The position numbers and the translations under genes were made by a program. The notes below the pieces were generated by a model that saw nothing but the letters and a program-made list of their open reading frames with translations, did not search any database and was not told where the DNA came from. A DNA stretch of 64,000 nucleotides, from assembly GCF_000478175.1 (NCBI RefSeq), contig NZ_KI515774.1, positions 431,594 through 495,593 of the forward strand, read 5' to 3'. Below, piece by piece: positions 17,193 through 26,264 of this stretch (the stretch's first letter is position 1; each line of letters starts with the position of its first letter). This DNA is from Corynebacterium sp. KPL1814. GTDB taxonomy: Bacteria; Actinomycetota; Actinomycetes; Mycobacteriales; Mycobacteriaceae.

Positions 17193-18079
17193 GGCTCGAT
17201 GTGGTGACCATCTTTCCGGAATACCTGCAGCCGTTGCGCCATGCCCTTTTAGGCAAGGCCATCGAGCAGGGCCGCCTCGAGGTGGGCGTGCACGATCTGC
17301 GTCAGTGGGCCACGGATGCGCATAAATCGGTCGATGACTCGCCTTTTGGCGGCGGCCCAGGCATGGTCATGAAACCCGAGGTATGGGGGCCTGCGCTTGA
17401 CGATGTCGCACTCGGGACCACCGCCCCCACCCTTGATTCCTCCCTGCCGCACCTCAACCGCCCTCGCCATGATGAATTAGAGGGTGTCGAAGCTCGGGCG
17501 TATGGCGCCGATGCGGCGCACGATGATCGAGGGAGCGACAGTGAAGATGGCGATCTCCCGCTGCTTCTCGTTCCCACCCCGGCTGGGGCGCCGTTTACCC
17601 AAGCGGATGCGCGGGCATGGTCCACCGAGGAACATATTGTTTTTGCCTGTGGGCGTTACGAGGGCATCGACCAGCGCGTGGTGGAAGATGCGAAGAAGCG
17701 CTACCGCGTTCGGGAAGTATCCATCGGGGACTATGTGCTCATTGGCGGGGAGGTTGCCGTATTGGTGATTGCAGAAGCCGTAGTCCGCCTCATCCCCGGG
17801 GTATTGGGCAATAAGCGCTCGCATGAAGAGGATTCCTTTTCTGATGGCCTATTGGAGGGGCCGAGCTATACCAAACCGCGCGAGTGGCGCGGGCTTGCGG
17901 TGCCGGAGGTATTGACCTCTGGAAATCATGGGCTGGTAGACCGGTGGCGCCGAGAACAAGCATTGGAGCGAACGTGGCAGCGCCGCCCAGAGTTATTGGA
18001 CCAAGTGGAATTGAGCAAGGCGGATAGGGCTTTTTTAGCGCAATTGCGCGAGCGTGAATCTGAAGGCAAGGCACAGTAG
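17189..18079 (+). CDS. trmD: tRNA (guanine37-N1)-methyltransferase
   Basis: This SPOUT-family enzyme methylates G37 of tRNAs using SAM. The start is MRLDVVTIFPEYL at 17189, overlapping the rimM stop; the open frame extends 12 codons further upstream without support. Conserved parts are GGGPGMVMKPEVW, GRYEGIDQRV and IGDYVLIGGE (trefoil-knot SAM site). At 296 residues it is about 40 longer than E. coli TrmD. The excess is a low-complexity acidic insert at about residues 75-120, before LPLLLVPTPAG. The stop overlaps the next start by one base. Confidence 0.96.
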   Translation: MRLDVVTIFPEYLQPLRHALLGKAIEQGRLEVGVHDLRQWATDAHKSVDDSPFGGGPGMVMKPEVWGPALDDVALGTTAPTLDSSLPHLNRPRHDELEGVEARAYGADAAHDDRGSDSEDGDLPLLLVPTPAGAPFTQADARAWSTEEHIVFACGRYEGIDQRVVEDAKKRYRVREVSIGDYVLIGGEVAVLVIAEAVVRLIPGVLGNKRSHEEDSFSDGLLEGPSYTKPREWRGLAVPEVLTSGNHGLVDRWRREQALERTWQRRPELLDQVELSKADRAFLAQLRERESEGKAQ

Positions 18080-18459
18080 TGCAGGTGAGTGTGGATCTTT
18101 CTGTGCTGATGCCCCGGGAAGAATGGGAAGAAAGCCAGGCAGGCATGCCAGAGAAATTGCGCGATGCAGGTTTTATGCCGGTAAATATTTTTGCCACAGT
18201 GGTTGCTCCGTCGCCGCCGGCAGATAGCCCGTTGGCCCAGGAATATGAACTCAGCAATGGAACCGCAGCGGATGGGACGCCGTTGTGGCGGGTTATCGTC
18301 AATGGCGATACTGCCGCGCCCCTGCCTTCCGTCGCACCCATGGTGGCTGAGTGCCTGCCACCCACAGCGTCGTGGTTGGGGAGTACAGAAATTGGGCATA
18401 CCGAATTTGCGTGGTCGGTTGAGCCGGTATGGCGCGCAGATACCAGTGAAGAAAATTAA
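18079..18459 (+). CDS. Unknown 126-residue protein coupled to trmD
   Basis: The GTG start shares its first base with the trmD stop, so the gene looks translationally coupled to rimM-trmD. The protein is soluble, acidic and Pro-rich with no signal peptide or membrane helix, and I recognise no family. Its codon usage is like that of its neighbours. The 3' end of a conserved operon suggests a minor role in translation, but nothing in the sequence shows it. Confidence 0.7.
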   Translation: MQVSVDLSVLMPREEWEESQAGMPEKLRDAGFMPVNIFATVVAPSPPADSPLAQEYELSNGTAADGTPLWRVIVNGDTAAPLPSVAPMVAECLPPTASWLGSTEIGHTEFAWSVEPVWRADTSEEN

Positions 18460-18555
18460 GGAAAATTTCCTGAAATACTTGTATTAGTGCTGGGTAGTGC
18501 TACTGTAAGGGCAGCACACACTCGCAGTTTTACTTGCTCTCCAAGGATTTCTCGC

Positions 18556-19146
18556 ATGACTTCTCCCAATGGAAATGATTTTGGCGGATATAACCAACAG
18601 CCACAATATGGCCAGTACCCTGGGTATTCTCAGCCTGATCAGAGCCGCGGCGGGAATGGCGCCATGATTGCGGCGATCATTTTGGGAGTTGTGGCACTCC
18701 TTGCTATTGCCGCTGCGACCGTCTTTTTCGTGACCGGAAATAAGGATAATTCCAGCACTACCGCGCAGGAAACCCAATTCCAGCAAAAGGCTGATTCCTC
18801 AAAGGCTGATGACAAGGACGACGAGAAGTCGTCAGATAGTGAAGCTACCGTGACCAAGACCGAGCAGGCACCCGCGCCTGCCCCGGCACAGGCACCCGAA
18901 AGTAGTGGCAATGGGCACTCGTGGGGCGACTACACGAGTTATTACGCTACGGGCCCAACGTCAGCACCTTTTGCTAAAAACGTCTACAACGCTTTCATGA
19001 ATAATTGGGTGGCCGGTGGCGGAACGGATGCCACCTTGAGCGTCTATTCACCGCAGACCGGCGGTACCTATACGATGTATTGCTCCGGTAATTCCTCGCG
19101 GGTGAGCTGCTCCGGTGGCGATAGAGCCCGGGTAGTCATCCACTAA
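18556..19146 (+). CDS. Single-helix exported/membrane protein of unknown function
   Basis: I chose ATG 18556 because AAGGA lies just upstream; the frame is open to 18487. The 196-residue protein has a Gly/Gln/Tyr/Pro-rich cytoplasmic N-terminus (1-35), one strong membrane helix (about 36-60), a charged and Ala/Pro-rich linker, and an outside domain with two Cys near the end (YCSGN, VSCSGG) that could form a disulfide. The layout resembles actinobacterial secreted-domain proteins with a Pro/Gln-rich cytoplasmic tail. I cannot assign a role. A terminator follows. Confidence 0.75.
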   Translation: MTSPNGNDFGGYNQQPQYGQYPGYSQPDQSRGGNGAMIAAIILGVVALLAIAAATVFFVTGNKDNSSTTAQETQFQQKADSSKADDKDDEKSSDSEATVTKTEQAPAPAPAQAPESSGNGHSWGDYTSYYATGPTSAPFAKNVYNAFMNNWVAGGGTDATLSVYSPQTGGTYTMYCSGNSSRVSCSGGDRARVVIH

Positions 19147-19164
19147 ATTGGGGCGTGTTTCATT

Positions 19165-19207
19165 CCTCTTCTTCCTGCTTTCAGCGTGCGGGAAGAAGAG
19201 GATTTTT
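19165..19207 (+). terminator. Terminator after the single-helix protein
   Basis: CCTCTTCTTCC (19165-19175) pairs perfectly with GGAAGAAGAGG (19191-19201), followed by ATTTTTA. Confidence 0.9.
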
Positions 19208-19305
19208 ATGTGTCCCGCACTGGCCGTCTGGGGCGGCGGAAAACGCATGCGGTAAATTGGGTGGGTCCCATACCAAGCTTTGAAATGGAAGTGTGAGGAA
19301 CCTAC

Positions 19306-21630
19306 GTGAATATTGCGGCTACCATCGCGGCGGAGATTGGCGCTCAAGAAACCCAGGTTTCGACGGCGCTAAGGCTTCTGGCGGAGGGAAATACGGTGCC
19401 TTTCATTGCGCGCTATCGCAAGGAGGCCACGGGTGGTTTGGATGACGCGCAACTGCGCACTATCGAAGAGCGGGCCACCTACCTGCGCGAGCTGGAAGAG
19501 CGTAAAGAGACGATCCTTGCCGCCATTGAAGAGCAGGGCAAGCTTAGCGATGACCTGCGTAGCCAGATCCTCGCCTGCGATACCAAGGCGCGGCTTGAGG
19601 ATTTGTATCTGCCGTATAAGAAGCGGCGCAAGACAAAGGCGGATATCGCGCGGGAAGCCGGCTTGGAGGAGCTGACCGACACATTGATTGCGCAGCCGAA
19701 AGCCCAGCCGGAGGAACTGGCGCTAGGTTATCTCACGGAAGGTTTCGCGGATACCAAGAAGGCACTGGAGGGTGCGCGCTCCATTCTCATCGATCGGTTC
19801 GCGCTCGATGCGGACTTGGTCGGTGGCGTGCGCGAGCGCATGTTTAACCAGGGTGCCATGCAAGCGCAGGTGGTGGAAGGAAAGGAAGCCGAGGGCGCGA
19901 AGTTCAAGGATTACTTCGACTTCAACGAGCCTTTTTCTTCGCTTCCTTCCCACCGCATTTTGGCGCTCCTGCGCGGGGAGAACGAGGGAGTGCTGCAGTT
20001 GCACCTCGATGCGGGTGACGATGCCGACTACGAGGACCTGATTGCGGATCGGTTCGAGCTAGATCGCAGCTCCGCGTGGCTGGATAATGCCGTGCACTGG
20101 GGATGGCGCACCAAGTTGTATGTTTCCTCCAGCCTGGATGTGCGCATGCGCCTGAAAGAGGTAGCAGAAGAAGGCGCGCTTAAGGTCTTTGCCACGAACC
20201 TGCGCGATGTGCTGCTTGCCGCACCAGCGGGCCAGCGCGCCACCATCGGCCTCGATCCGGGCTACCGCAACGGCACCAAATGCGCCGTGGTGGATAAAAC
20301 AGGCAAGGTACTCGATACCACCATCGTCTATCCTCACCAGCCGCAAAACCAGTGGTCGCAGGCGGTACAGACCCTGTCCACGCTGTGCGCGCGGCACTCG
20401 GTTGACCTCATGGCCATCGGCAATGGCACTGCCTCCAGGGAAACAGAAAAGCTCGCGCACGAGATTGCTGACTTGCTCAAACAAGCTGGCGGCCAGCGGC
20501 CGACGCCCGTCGTGGTCTCCGAATCCGGTGCATCGGTCTACTCTGCTTCGCAACTGGCGGCGGAGGAATTTCCCGATATGGACGTCTCGCTGCGCGGCGC
20601 GGTCTCCATTGCCCGACGCCTGCAGGATCCGCTGGCAGAGCTGGTGAAAATCGATCCTAAGGCCATCGGTGTGGGCCAGTATCAGCACGATGTGAACCAG
20701 ACGTCGCTGGCGCGCACGCTGGATGGCGTGGTGGAAAGCGCCGTCAATGGCGTCGGCGTTGATCTCAATACGGCCTCGGCGCCGCTGTTGGAGCGCGTGG
20801 CGGGTGTTAATCCCACCATTGCCGCCAATATCGTGGCCTACCGCAATGACAACGGTTCTTTTGCTACCCGCAAGGAGCTGAAGAAGGTGCCGCGCTTGGG
20901 GCCGAAGGCCTTTGAACAGTCTGCGGGCTTCCTGCGCATTAATGGGGGAGCGGACCCGCTCGATGCGTCCGCAGTTCACCCGGAGGCCTATCCCATCGTG
21001 ACGCGGATAGCGGAGCAGACGGGGCTGGGCATCGGCGAGCTCATTGGCAATACCCGGGTACTGGACAAGCTGGATCCCGCCGATTTTGCCGACGAGACCT
21101 TCGGTATTCCTACCGTGAGCGATATTATCGCCGAATTGGATAAACCCGGCCGCGATCCGCGCCCTGAGTTTAAGACCGCCACCTTTAAAGAAGGCGTACA
21201 TAAGGTCTCTGACCTTAACCCCGGCATGGTTTTGGAGGGAACGGTCACCAACGTGGCGGCCTTTGGTGCGTTTGTCGATGTCGGCGTGCATCAAGACGGC
21301 CTTGTCCATGTCTCTGCCATGAGCCATCAGTTTGTTTCTGATCCCCATGAAGTCGTGCGCTCTGGCCAGGTGGTCAAGGTTAAGGTGATGGAGGTTGACG
21401 TCGATCGCCAGCGCATCGGCCTGTCGCTGCGGCTGGATGATGAACCAGGCCAGCCTGCGCCGAAGCGTCGCGGCGGCGATTCGCCGCGCGGATCCGGCAA
21501 GCGCGGCGGTCAAAAGCCCTCGCGCGCAGCAGGGAAGAAGGGGGGCCGCAACTCCGATCGTGGAGGCTCCCGCGGGCGCCCGGCAGCCAAGGGGACCATG
21601 GCCGATGCCCTGAAGAAGGCCGGCTTCTAA
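19306..21630 (+). CDS. tex: Transcription accessory / RNA-binding protein Tex
   Basis: This 774-residue protein has the full Tex layout. It has an N-terminal helical domain, a YqgF/RuvC-like fold with [17 protein letters not shown] (about 325), a helix-hairpin-helix pair ([36 protein letters not shown]), and an S1 RNA-binding domain from [21 protein letters not shown] basic Gly/Arg/Lys-rich tail follows. Tex is a bacterial relative of Spt6 that binds nucleic acid and affects transcription. The start is GTG at 19306. It is monocistronic, with gaps of 159 and 254 bases to its neighbours. Confidence 0.95.
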   Translation: MNIAATIAAEIGAQETQVSTALRLLAEGNTVPFIARYRKEATGGLDDAQLRTIEERATYLRELEERKETILAAIEEQGKLSDDLRSQILACDTKARLEDLYLPYKKRRKTKADIAREAGLEELTDTLIAQPKAQPEELALGYLTEGFADTKKALEGARSILIDRFALDADLVGGVRERMFNQGAMQAQVVEGKEAEGAKFKDYFDFNEPFSSLPSHRILALLRGENEGVLQLHLDAGDDADYEDLIADRFELDRSSAWLDNAVHWGWRTKLYVSSSLDVRMRLKEVAEEGALKVFATNLRDVLLAAPAGQRATIGLDPGYRNGTKCAVVDKTGKVLDTTIVYPHQPQNQWSQAVQTLSTLCARHSVDLMAIGNGTASRETEKLAHEIADLLKQAGGQRPTPVVVSESGASVYSASQLAAEEFPDMDVSLRGAVSIARRLQDPLAELVKIDPKAIGVGQYQHDVNQTSLARTLDGVVESAVNGVGVDLNTASAPLLERVAGVNPTIAANIVAYRNDNGSFATRKELKKVPRLGPKAFEQSAGFLRINGGADPLDASAVHPEAYPIVTRIAEQTGLGIGELIGNTRVLDKLDPADFADETFGIPTVSDIIAELDKPGRDPRPEFKTATFKEGVHKVSDLNPGMVLEGTVTNVAAFGAFVDVGVHQDGLVHVSAMSHQFVSDPHEVVRSGQVVKVKVMEVDVDRQRIGLSLRLDDEPGQPAPKRRGGDSPRGSGKRGGQKPSRAAGKKGGRNSDRGGSRGRPAAKGTMADALKKAGF

Positions 21631-21884
21631 CTTCTCGGTGCAGCGGCCTACCAGCACCGCAAGGTGGGCAGTTGCTTGAGGCGACGGTGGGGAAATTTCC
21701 CCGCCAACCGCGCACGCGCCGAAAAATATGACCGCCACGTCGCAGTCGATGCGGACTCCCGCGCCTATTAATGGTAAGTTTGGCAAAACTAAGTAAATGG
21801 CGTCCTTCTTCTCCTATTTCAGCGAGGCACTCCTGAGCAGATGGGCAAGGGGAGACGCTGAACTACTGCCATAAGGAGACAACT

Positions 21885-24092
21885 ATGAGTCGTGCGGCCG
21901 ATAGCGGTCAAGGCGCTGGGGACACTGCAGAGATGCCTTCGATAAGCGGCGAGGAACACAAGGGCCGGGGAGTGCTGGGCTGGCACCGCCTTCTGGATTG
22001 GCGCCCGCGCAGCGCTTTGTCGCGGGTGCTTATCGTATTCTTCCTCGTTGCGCCCATCATCGTGGCCGGAACCATGATGTGGGCCATGTGGGATCCGTCC
22101 AAGTACATGCGCAATATTGACCTCGCAGTGGTCAATGAAGACGCGGGCGTGGATAAGCAGGGCAAGCACACCAACTATGGCGACCAAGTGGTCGAGGGCC
22201 TGCTGGATACCGATTACCTCAACTTTTCTGAGGTCAAAAAGAACGAAGGCGATGAGGGCCTGGTCAAGGGCAAATACTTGATGGTGGTGACGATTCCGAA
22301 GAACTTTTCCGAGCAGGCCGTGACCATCATCAGCGATAAGCCCGAAAAGCCGGATATTAACTTCGCTACCAATGACTACTATGGCACCAATGGCTCAGTG
22401 ATTTCCTCCAGCCTCATTCCGCAGGTACAGACGAGTGTTGAAAACGCCATTTCCAAAAAGTACGCTGACCAGGTCATCGAGGGGCTTACTAAGTTGAGCG
22501 ACGGCCTGAACAATGCCGCGGACGGCGCGGGACGCCTCGATGAGGGCGTCGGCAAGCTGCAAGAGGGCGGCGGGCGCGCGATTGACGGAATCAATAAGCT
22601 CGACAATGGTGCGGGAACGCTTAATAACGGCACGGCCGAGCTCCTCAACGGAACGACGCGGCTCAATGATGGCGTCGGCCAGTTGAATGATGGTGCAGGC
22701 CGGCTGAGCGATGGCGCCGCGCGCCTCGATGACGGCGCCTCTCAGCTTGCCGATGGCTCCGACAAGCTCCTTGCCGGCACCGGCCGCCTCGCCGATGGTG
22801 CGGGCCAAATCGATGCCGGTGTCAATCAGCTCACGGGCATGCTCATCCCCGTGCTGAAACAAGCCCAAGCCGTGGTGCCCGGTCTTAACCAGCTGGTAGA
22901 CGTTCTGCGCGGGCTTGGCATGAACCAACAAGCAGACCAGCTTTATTCCCTCGTATCCAAGCTCGATCCCGCATCCAGTGAAAATATGGTGGGGCAACTG
23001 GAAAAACTGTCCGCAGGTACCGGCCAGCTGCACTACAACCTGTCCGATCCGCAATCGGAATATCTGGGTGGCCTTACCACGCTGAACGGCGGGGCACACC
23101 GCCTGTCCGATGGCATTAAGGAATTGCGCGGTGGAGTCGGAACGCTAAGCAGCGGTACCGCACAGCTGCAGGACGGTGCGACCCGCCTGCAGGATGGCGC
23201 ATCTCGCCTCCACGATGGCACGGGCTCGCTTAAGGAGGGCACTGGCCGGCTGGCAGAAGGCGGAGCTGAGTTGACGGGCGGCATGGATCGCCTCAAGGAA
23301 GGTTCCGGCGAACTATCCACAAAACTTGCCGATGGCGCCGCCAAAGCCCCCACCGTTTCCCGTCCAGAGGATTCGGCGCAAAATATGGCGGTGCCCATCA
23401 ATTTCACCGCATCTAATGTCCACCCCGTGCAAACGGTGGTCAACCCAGCGGATCCGACCGAGAAGAATATTACCGGCGGTGCCTCCATGCTCTTCGTGCT
23501 TGTATTCGGCTTCCTCGTGATGCTGCTGCTGGCGATGACGCTGCCGTACTACATGGCGCGTAGGGGAGCACGGGTAACTAGCCCTGCCCGCAGCGTATTC
23601 GGCGCTTTTGCCGCGCTAACCGGGCTGAACTTCCTCGTGCTGGCGTTTATGGCCTTGATGTCTTCTACCCTGGGATGGCAGCCGGCAAGCTGGTCCATGA
23701 TCGCCCTCGTACTCGCTGCGATATCCGCCGTAGGTGCTGCGACCTACCAGTTCTTCCTAGTTACTTTTGGGCGCAAGATTGGTTCGGTCTTTGCCGCCGG
23801 CGCCTTCGCCCTGGGCGTGATGGTCTTTGGCGGGGTATGGCCAGTCGTGGCGATTCCGCGCGCGCTGAGCCTGCTGCACCCCTTCCACCCGATGTCTTAT
23901 GCCAAGGATGCGTTTACCCGCGCCACCGATGGCATTCATGATGGAACGTTCTGGAGTGGGATTATCATCCTCTTTAGCATCACGGTGATTGCCGTGGGGG
24001 CCTCGTACCTTGTTTTCCGCGCGCGGCACCTGGGCACGGCGAAGATCCTCGATGAGCACCATTCCCGTTTCCGCTCGCCCATGCCCGCCTAG
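21885..24092 (+). CDS. YhgE/Pip-family ABC-2-like membrane protein with long heptad repeats
   Basis: This 735-residue protein has one N-terminal helix (about 46-66), a large external region, and a cluster of about five C-terminal helices (530-712), the YhgE/Pip (phage infection protein) layout. The external part holds two blocks of DG-type heptads (residues 200-315 and 395-485, of the kind GRLSDGAARLDDGASQL), predicted to form a long rod or coiled coil. Homologues include the Lactococcus phage receptor Pip and ESX/YueB-type proteins. Its substrate or partner is unknown. The ATG follows AAGGAG. It is monocistronic. Confidence 0.85.
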   Translation: MSRAADSGQGAGDTAEMPSISGEEHKGRGVLGWHRLLDWRPRSALSRVLIVFFLVAPIIVAGTMMWAMWDPSKYMRNIDLAVVNEDAGVDKQGKHTNYGDQVVEGLLDTDYLNFSEVKKNEGDEGLVKGKYLMVVTIPKNFSEQAVTIISDKPEKPDINFATNDYYGTNGSVISSSLIPQVQTSVENAISKKYADQVIEGLTKLSDGLNNAADGAGRLDEGVGKLQEGGGRAIDGINKLDNGAGTLNNGTAELLNGTTRLNDGVGQLNDGAGRLSDGAARLDDGASQLADGSDKLLAGTGRLADGAGQIDAGVNQLTGMLIPVLKQAQAVVPGLNQLVDVLRGLGMNQQADQLYSLVSKLDPASSENMVGQLEKLSAGTGQLHYNLSDPQSEYLGGLTTLNGGAHRLSDGIKELRGGVGTLSSGTAQLQDGATRLQDGASRLHDGTGSLKEGTGRLAEGGAELTGGMDRLKEGSGELSTKLADGAAKAPTVSRPEDSAQNMAVPINFTASNVHPVQTVVNPADPTEKNITGGASMLFVLVFGFLVMLLLAMTLPYYMARRGARVTSPARSVFGAFAALTGLNFLVLAFMALMSSTLGWQPASWSMIALVLAAISAVGAATYQFFLVTFGRKIGSVFAAGAFALGVMVFGGVWPVVAIPRALSLLHPFHPMSYAKDAFTRATDGIHDGTFWSGIIILFSITVIAVGASYLVFRARHLGTAKILDEHHSRFRSPMPA

Positions 24093-24119
24093 GGTGCCCC
24101 CCGGCCCGTTCGCCCCAGG

Positions 24120-24264
24120 TAGGGTAGTAAATCTGCGAAGCGGAGGAATTTGGAATTGGCCGGTTCCTATGGAAAAATAGTCCATTGTTCTATGTAACGG
24201 GCACGAACCGGTCAGGCTATGCGCCGCTAGGGTCCTCTGTCCCAAACTGAAAAGGAATATTGGT
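24120..24264 (+). promoter_or_regulatory. Candidate promoters and structured leader of rplS
   Basis: Two TAGGGT boxes (24120-24125 and 24228-24233) could serve rplS. A transcript from the first would include a nested structure. GCCGGTTC (24159-24166) pairs with GAACCGGT (24205-24212), enclosing ATGGA/TCCAT. AAAGGA at 24252-24257 is the RBS. Transcription from the second box would give a plain leader of about 25 nt. Confidence 0.35.
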
Positions 24265-24609
24265 ATGACCAACATTATCGACAAGGTCGATGCAGCACAG
24301 CTGCGCGACGACATCCCGTCCTTCCGCCCCGGCGATACCCTCGACGTCAACGTCAAGGTTATTGAGGGTAACAACGAGCGTGCACAGCTCTTCAAGGGCA
24401 TCTGCATCCGCCGCCAGGGCTCCGGTATTCGCGAGACCTTCACCGTGCGTAAGGTTTCCTTCGGTATCGGTGTAGAGCGTACTTTCCCGGTTCACTCCCC
24501 GAACCTCGAGTCCATTAAGGTCTCCCGCCGCGGCCGCGTCCGTCGTGCGAAGCTGTACTACCTGCGCGATCTGCGCGGCAAGAAGGCTCGCATCAAGGAG
24601 CGTCGCTAG
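24265..24609 (+). CDS. rplS: 50S ribosomal protein L19
   Basis: This 114-residue protein is of normal length. [27 protein letters not shown] and [20 protein letters not shown] are the L19 hallmarks. L19 sits at the 30S-50S interface. It is monocistronic with a strong terminator downstream. Confidence 0.98.
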   Translation: MTNIIDKVDAAQLRDDIPSFRPGDTLDVNVKVIEGNNERAQLFKGICIRRQGSGIRETFTVRKVSFGIGVERTFPVHSPNLESIKVSRRGRVRRAKLYYLRDLRGKKARIKERR

Positions 24610-24635
24610 TTCTAGCGCCGCCCTGGGCGCCGCCT

Positions 24636-24688
24636 ATCTCCCTTCCTTTCCTGCATGCACAGTGCCGGAAAGGGAGGGAGATTTTTAT
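24636..24688 (+). terminator. Terminator of rplS
   Basis: A 16-bp stem (24636-24651 with 24667-24682, one wobble) is followed by TTTTATT. Confidence 0.93.
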
Positions 24689-24771
24689 TGTGCACCCCTC
24701 GAATCATTTCGATTTCCTGTGAATCGCCCCGCAGGCACGGGAGCCAATCCGGATCGCGGGCACGCAGTTGC

Positions 24772-24784
24772 TAGGATCTGACGG
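24772..24784 (+). promoter_or_regulatory. -10 box of the first lepB (leaderless)
   Basis: TAGGAT at 24772-24777 ends 7 bases before the GTG at 24785. No RBS is present. Confidence 0.55.
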
Positions 24785-25549
24785 GTGAACAACGAAAGCA
24801 TCTCGCAGGGCAAAGAAGCGGCCACGGAGAAGGCATCCACGGAGAAAAAACAAATGCCGTGGTGGCTGGAGACTCTCGTGGTCGTCCTTTCCGTGCTGGT
24901 GGTCGTGGGGCTATTCCAAAACTTCATTGGCCGCCAATACGTGATTCCCTCAGGATCCATGGAGCCGACGCTGCACGGTTGTGAGGGATGCACCAATGAC
25001 CGCATCTTTACAGAAAAAGTCTCCTACTACGGCGATAAGGGCCCAGAGCCAGGAGACGTCGTGGTCTTTAAAGGCACGGACGACTGGAACTCGAGTTACG
25101 TGTCACCGCGCTCATCCAATTCCGTCATTCATGGCATCCAGGATGTGTTGAGCTTTATTTCCCTGGCGCCGCCAGATGAAAATACCCTGGTCAAGCGCGT
25201 TATCGCTACCGGTGGACAGACAGTGTCGTGCCAAGAGGGTGATCCCGCGGTCATGGTGGATGGCAAGCCCATCAATCAAGACTACGTACAGGACCCGCCG
25301 ACTTACCCGGTGGATGAGTCGACCGGATCGGAAGCCTGCGGCGGCCCGTACTTCGGCCCGGTAAAGGTGCCCGAAGACAATATCTGGGTCATGGGGGATA
25401 ACCGCACCGCGTCTGCCGATTCGCGCTACCACATGAGCGATAATTTCCACGGCACGATTCCCGTAGATAATGTGCGCGGAAAGGTGCAGTTCGTATTCTG
25501 GCCGTTCAACCGCATTGGTGGGGTCGATGACCCAGACATCCAAAGCTAA
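24785..25549 (+). CDS. lepB: Signal peptidase I, copy 1
   Basis: This 254-residue membrane serine protease removes Sec and Tat signal peptides. A cytoplasmic N-terminus (1-24) precedes one helix (about 28-46). VIPSGSMEPTL contains the nucleophile Ser58, LVKRVIATGG the general base Lys137, and GDNRTASADSR box E. Two Cys pairs may form disulfides (CEGC, and C..C near VSCQ/EACGG). The last 23 bases overlap the start of a second lepB, so the two are co-transcribed with rnhB. Confidence 0.95.
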   Translation: MNNESISQGKEAATEKASTEKKQMPWWLETLVVVLSVLVVVGLFQNFIGRQYVIPSGSMEPTLHGCEGCTNDRIFTEKVSYYGDKGPEPGDVVVFKGTDDWNSSYVSPRSSNSVIHGIQDVLSFISLAPPDENTLVKRVIATGGQTVSCQEGDPAVMVDGKPINQDYVQDPPTYPVDESTGSEACGGPYFGPVKVPEDNIWVMGDNRTASADSRYHMSDNFHGTIPVDNVRGKVQFVFWPFNRIGGVDDPDIQS

Positions 25550-26264
25550 GCCGCAACAACAGCGCCTGCGCACCCGCGATTTCCTCGCGCCGGTCATAGG
25601 CGGCTTCGTGCTCTTGGTCCTATTGCAGGCCTTCGTCGGCCGGATGTATGTCATTCCCTCCGCATCGATGGAACCCACACTGCATGGCTGTACTGGCTGC
25701 GATAATGACCGCATCGCGGTGCAGAAGATGAGCTATTACTTCCACGACCCAGACCCGGGCGATGTCGTGGTATTTGAAGGACCAGAATCCTGGAATACCG
25801 AATTTGAAGTCCAGCGCTCCGAAAACGTGCTGGTGCGCGGTGCCCAAAATGCCCTTGCATCCGTGGGGCTTTTGCCCAATGGGGAAAATATCTTGGTCAA
25901 GCGCGTTATCGCCACCGAGGGCCAGACGGTCAAGTGCGAAGAGGGCGATTCCGCGGTGATGGTGGACGGTGAACCAATAGATCAGAGCTTCACGTTGGAT
26001 CCTCCCGAGATTCCGGTGGATCCCGGCTCTGGCTCGCAGGCTTGTGGCGGCGAGTACTTTGGCCCCGTGACCGTCCCGGAAGGCAATATGTGGGTCATGG
26101 GGGATAACCGCACCAATTCTCTTGATTCCCGCGCGCACATCGGCGACCACCTGCAAGGCACCGTGCCGGTAGACAATGTGCGCGGCAAGGTAGAAGCCGT
26201 GGTCCTGCCCGTATCGCGCTTTGGTGGTATCGACGATCCGGATATCCAGGATGCGGCAGCTTAA
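25527..26264 (+). CDS. Signal peptidase I, copy 2
   Basis: This is a 245-residue tandem paralogue of the preceding gene. I chose ATG 25527 (MTQTSKAKPQQQ) because it lies behind GGTGGGG inside the end of copy 1; the frame is open further upstream but would overlap even more. It has one helix (about 20-38), Ser47 in VIPSASMEPTL (SAS instead of SGS), Lys125 in LVKRVIATEG, and GDNRTNSLDSR. All catalytic residues are kept, so both copies should be active. Its end overlaps the rnhB start by 14 bases. Confidence 0.93.
   Translation: MTQTSKAKPQQQRLRTRDFLAPVIGGFVLLVLLQAFVGRMYVIPSASMEPTLHGCTGCDNDRIAVQKMSYYFHDPDPGDVVVFEGPESWNTEFEVQRSENVLVRGAQNALASVGLLPNGENILVKRVIATEGQTVKCEEGDSAVMVDGEPIDQSFTLDPPEIPVDPGSGSQACGGEYFGPVTVPEGNMWVMGDNRTNSLDSRAHIGDHLQGTVPVDNVRGKVEAVVLPVSRFGGIDDPDIQDAAA

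Noticed and set aside
20059..21786. Long minus-strand open frame opposite tex
   Set aside because: It mirrors the high-GC third-codon pattern of tex, has no RBS or family match, and lies wholly inside a certain gene.
22480..23330. Heptad repeats of the YhgE gene as a DNA satellite
   Set aside because: The repeats are conserved at protein level but diverged at DNA level, so they are a structural rod rather than a tandem DNA array.
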